From the NCBI GenBank assembly GCA_035533815.1, contig DATLTB010000133.1, positions 1-6,916 on the forward strand: a stretch of 6,916 bases of DNA. Reading direction: 5' to 3'. Made by a program: the position numbers and the translations under genes. The notes beneath the pieces were generated by a model, which was not told the origin of the DNA, ran no database searches, and saw only the letters and a list, made by a program, of their open reading frames with translations. The DNA comes from JANWKA01 sp035533815. GTDB lineage: Bacteria > Bacteroidota > Bacteroidia > Chitinophagales > Chitinophagaceae. Each line of letters starts with the position of its first letter. Positions within the stretch are counted from its first letter, which is position 1. Shown in pieces: positions 6,756 through 6,916 of this stretch.

Positions 6756-6916
6756 AACACCTGGCTATTAAGGCCAAAATGCCTGATGAGTTCGCCGATC
6801 ATCGCTTCCCGACCGGGGTTTTCACAGGTGATGACCCGGTTATTCGTATGACTGGAAATCATTTTTGCGGTGGTTTCCCCGATGGCAAAACAAATTTTTC
6901 CTTCGGGAACCACATT
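6752..6916 (-). CDS. hemD: Uroporphyrinogen III synthase, C-terminal part only
   Basis: The frame is open from the right window edge to a TGA at 6754-6752, giving 54 visible residues. It reads VPEGKICFAIGETTAKMI, then NNRVITCENPGREAMIGELIRHFGL. This is the closing pattern of HemD proteins: a strand ending in AIGxTTA, a helix, a short strand with V-x-x-x-x-x-P, and a final helix. HemD closes hydroxymethylbilane with inversion of ring D to form uroporphyrinogen III. HemD sequences diverge strongly, so the call rests partly on position: it lies directly upstream of hemE, with a 4-base ATGA overlap, in a heme cluster. The missing N-terminal three quarters lie outside the window. Confidence 0.82.
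   Translation of the reverse strand, partial: NVVPEGKICFAIGETTAKMISSHTNNRVITCENPGREAMIGELIRHFGLNSQVL

Larger units (their letters stand above)
2402..6916 (-). other. Heme biosynthesis gene cluster hemD-hemE-hemF-hemB-hemL (probable operon)
   Basis: Five consecutive genes on the same strand encode steps from glutamate-1-semialdehyde to protoporphyrinogen IX, except porphobilinogen deaminase (HemC). Junctions are a 4-base overlap (hemD/hemE), 18 bases (hemE/hemF), 100 bases (hemF/hemB) and 21 bases (hemB/hemL). The promoter of the unit must lie to the right of the window, where hemA and hemC would be expected by analogy with other C5-pathway clusters. hemH and a protoporphyrinogen oxidase are not here. 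Whether hemB-hemL is transcribed from the main promoter or from its own cannot be settled from the sequence. Confidence 0.75.

Noticed and set aside
6334..6771. 145-codon open frame on the plus strand opposite hemE
   Set aside because: It is antisense to the conserved N-terminal half of hemE, is Arg/Ser-rich and low in information, and has no family resemblance.
1..6916. CRISPR arrays, tRNA or rRNA genes, phage or defence genes
   Set aside because: No regularly spaced repeats, cloverleaf-like segments or matching protein families were seen on either strand; nearly all of the window is filled by recognised genes.

Overview
This window looks like an ordinary chromosomal segment of a bacterium, probably a member of the Bacteroidota; I infer this and have not proven it. 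Three things point that way. The secreted GH35 beta-galactosidase has the layout and wording of the Bacteroidota family. The C5-pathway heme genes form one compact minus-strand cluster. Most of the heme genes lack a Shine-Dalgarno sequence. HemF uses molecular oxygen, so the organism probably meets oxygen at least part of the time.

Left edge (1-525): the 3' part of an IS200/IS605-type TnpA (Y1 HUH transposase) enters from outside the window and ends at 357. It is visibly AT-richer than the rest: by hand count, 37 of the first 120 bases are G or C. A GC-rich perfect hairpin (374-394) follows and is the best candidate for the right-end imperfect-palindrome element of this insertion sequence. 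Only 168 bases separate tnpA from the next gene, so the right end of the element must lie within or near the upstream region of that gene.

Plus-strand gene (526-2382): a GH35 beta-galactosidase of 618 aa with a signal peptide and both catalytic glutamates. It starts after a near-perfect Shine-Dalgarno sequence. It stands alone here, with no SusC/SusD or other polysaccharide-utilisation genes visible.

Minus-strand cluster (6916 down to 2402), in transcription order: hemD (3' end only), hemE, hemF, hemB, hemL. Together these cover GSA to ALA (HemL), ALA to porphobilinogen (HemB), hydroxymethylbilane to uroporphyrinogen III (HemD), uroporphyrinogen III to coproporphyrinogen III (HemE) and coproporphyrinogen III to protoporphyrinogen IX (HemF). 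Only HemC is missing between the first and last of these steps. hemD and hemE overlap by ATGA, hemE-hemF and hemB-hemL are about 20 bases apart, and a 100-base gap separates hemF from hemB. The cluster converges on the GH35 gene with 19 bases between the two stop codons.

I found no CRISPR array, tRNA, rRNA, defence system or clearly novel system. The points most worth a second look are the metal-site type of HemB, the start and signal-peptide ambiguity of the GH35 enzyme, the insertion-sequence end directly upstream of it, and the 100-base gap inside the heme cluster.
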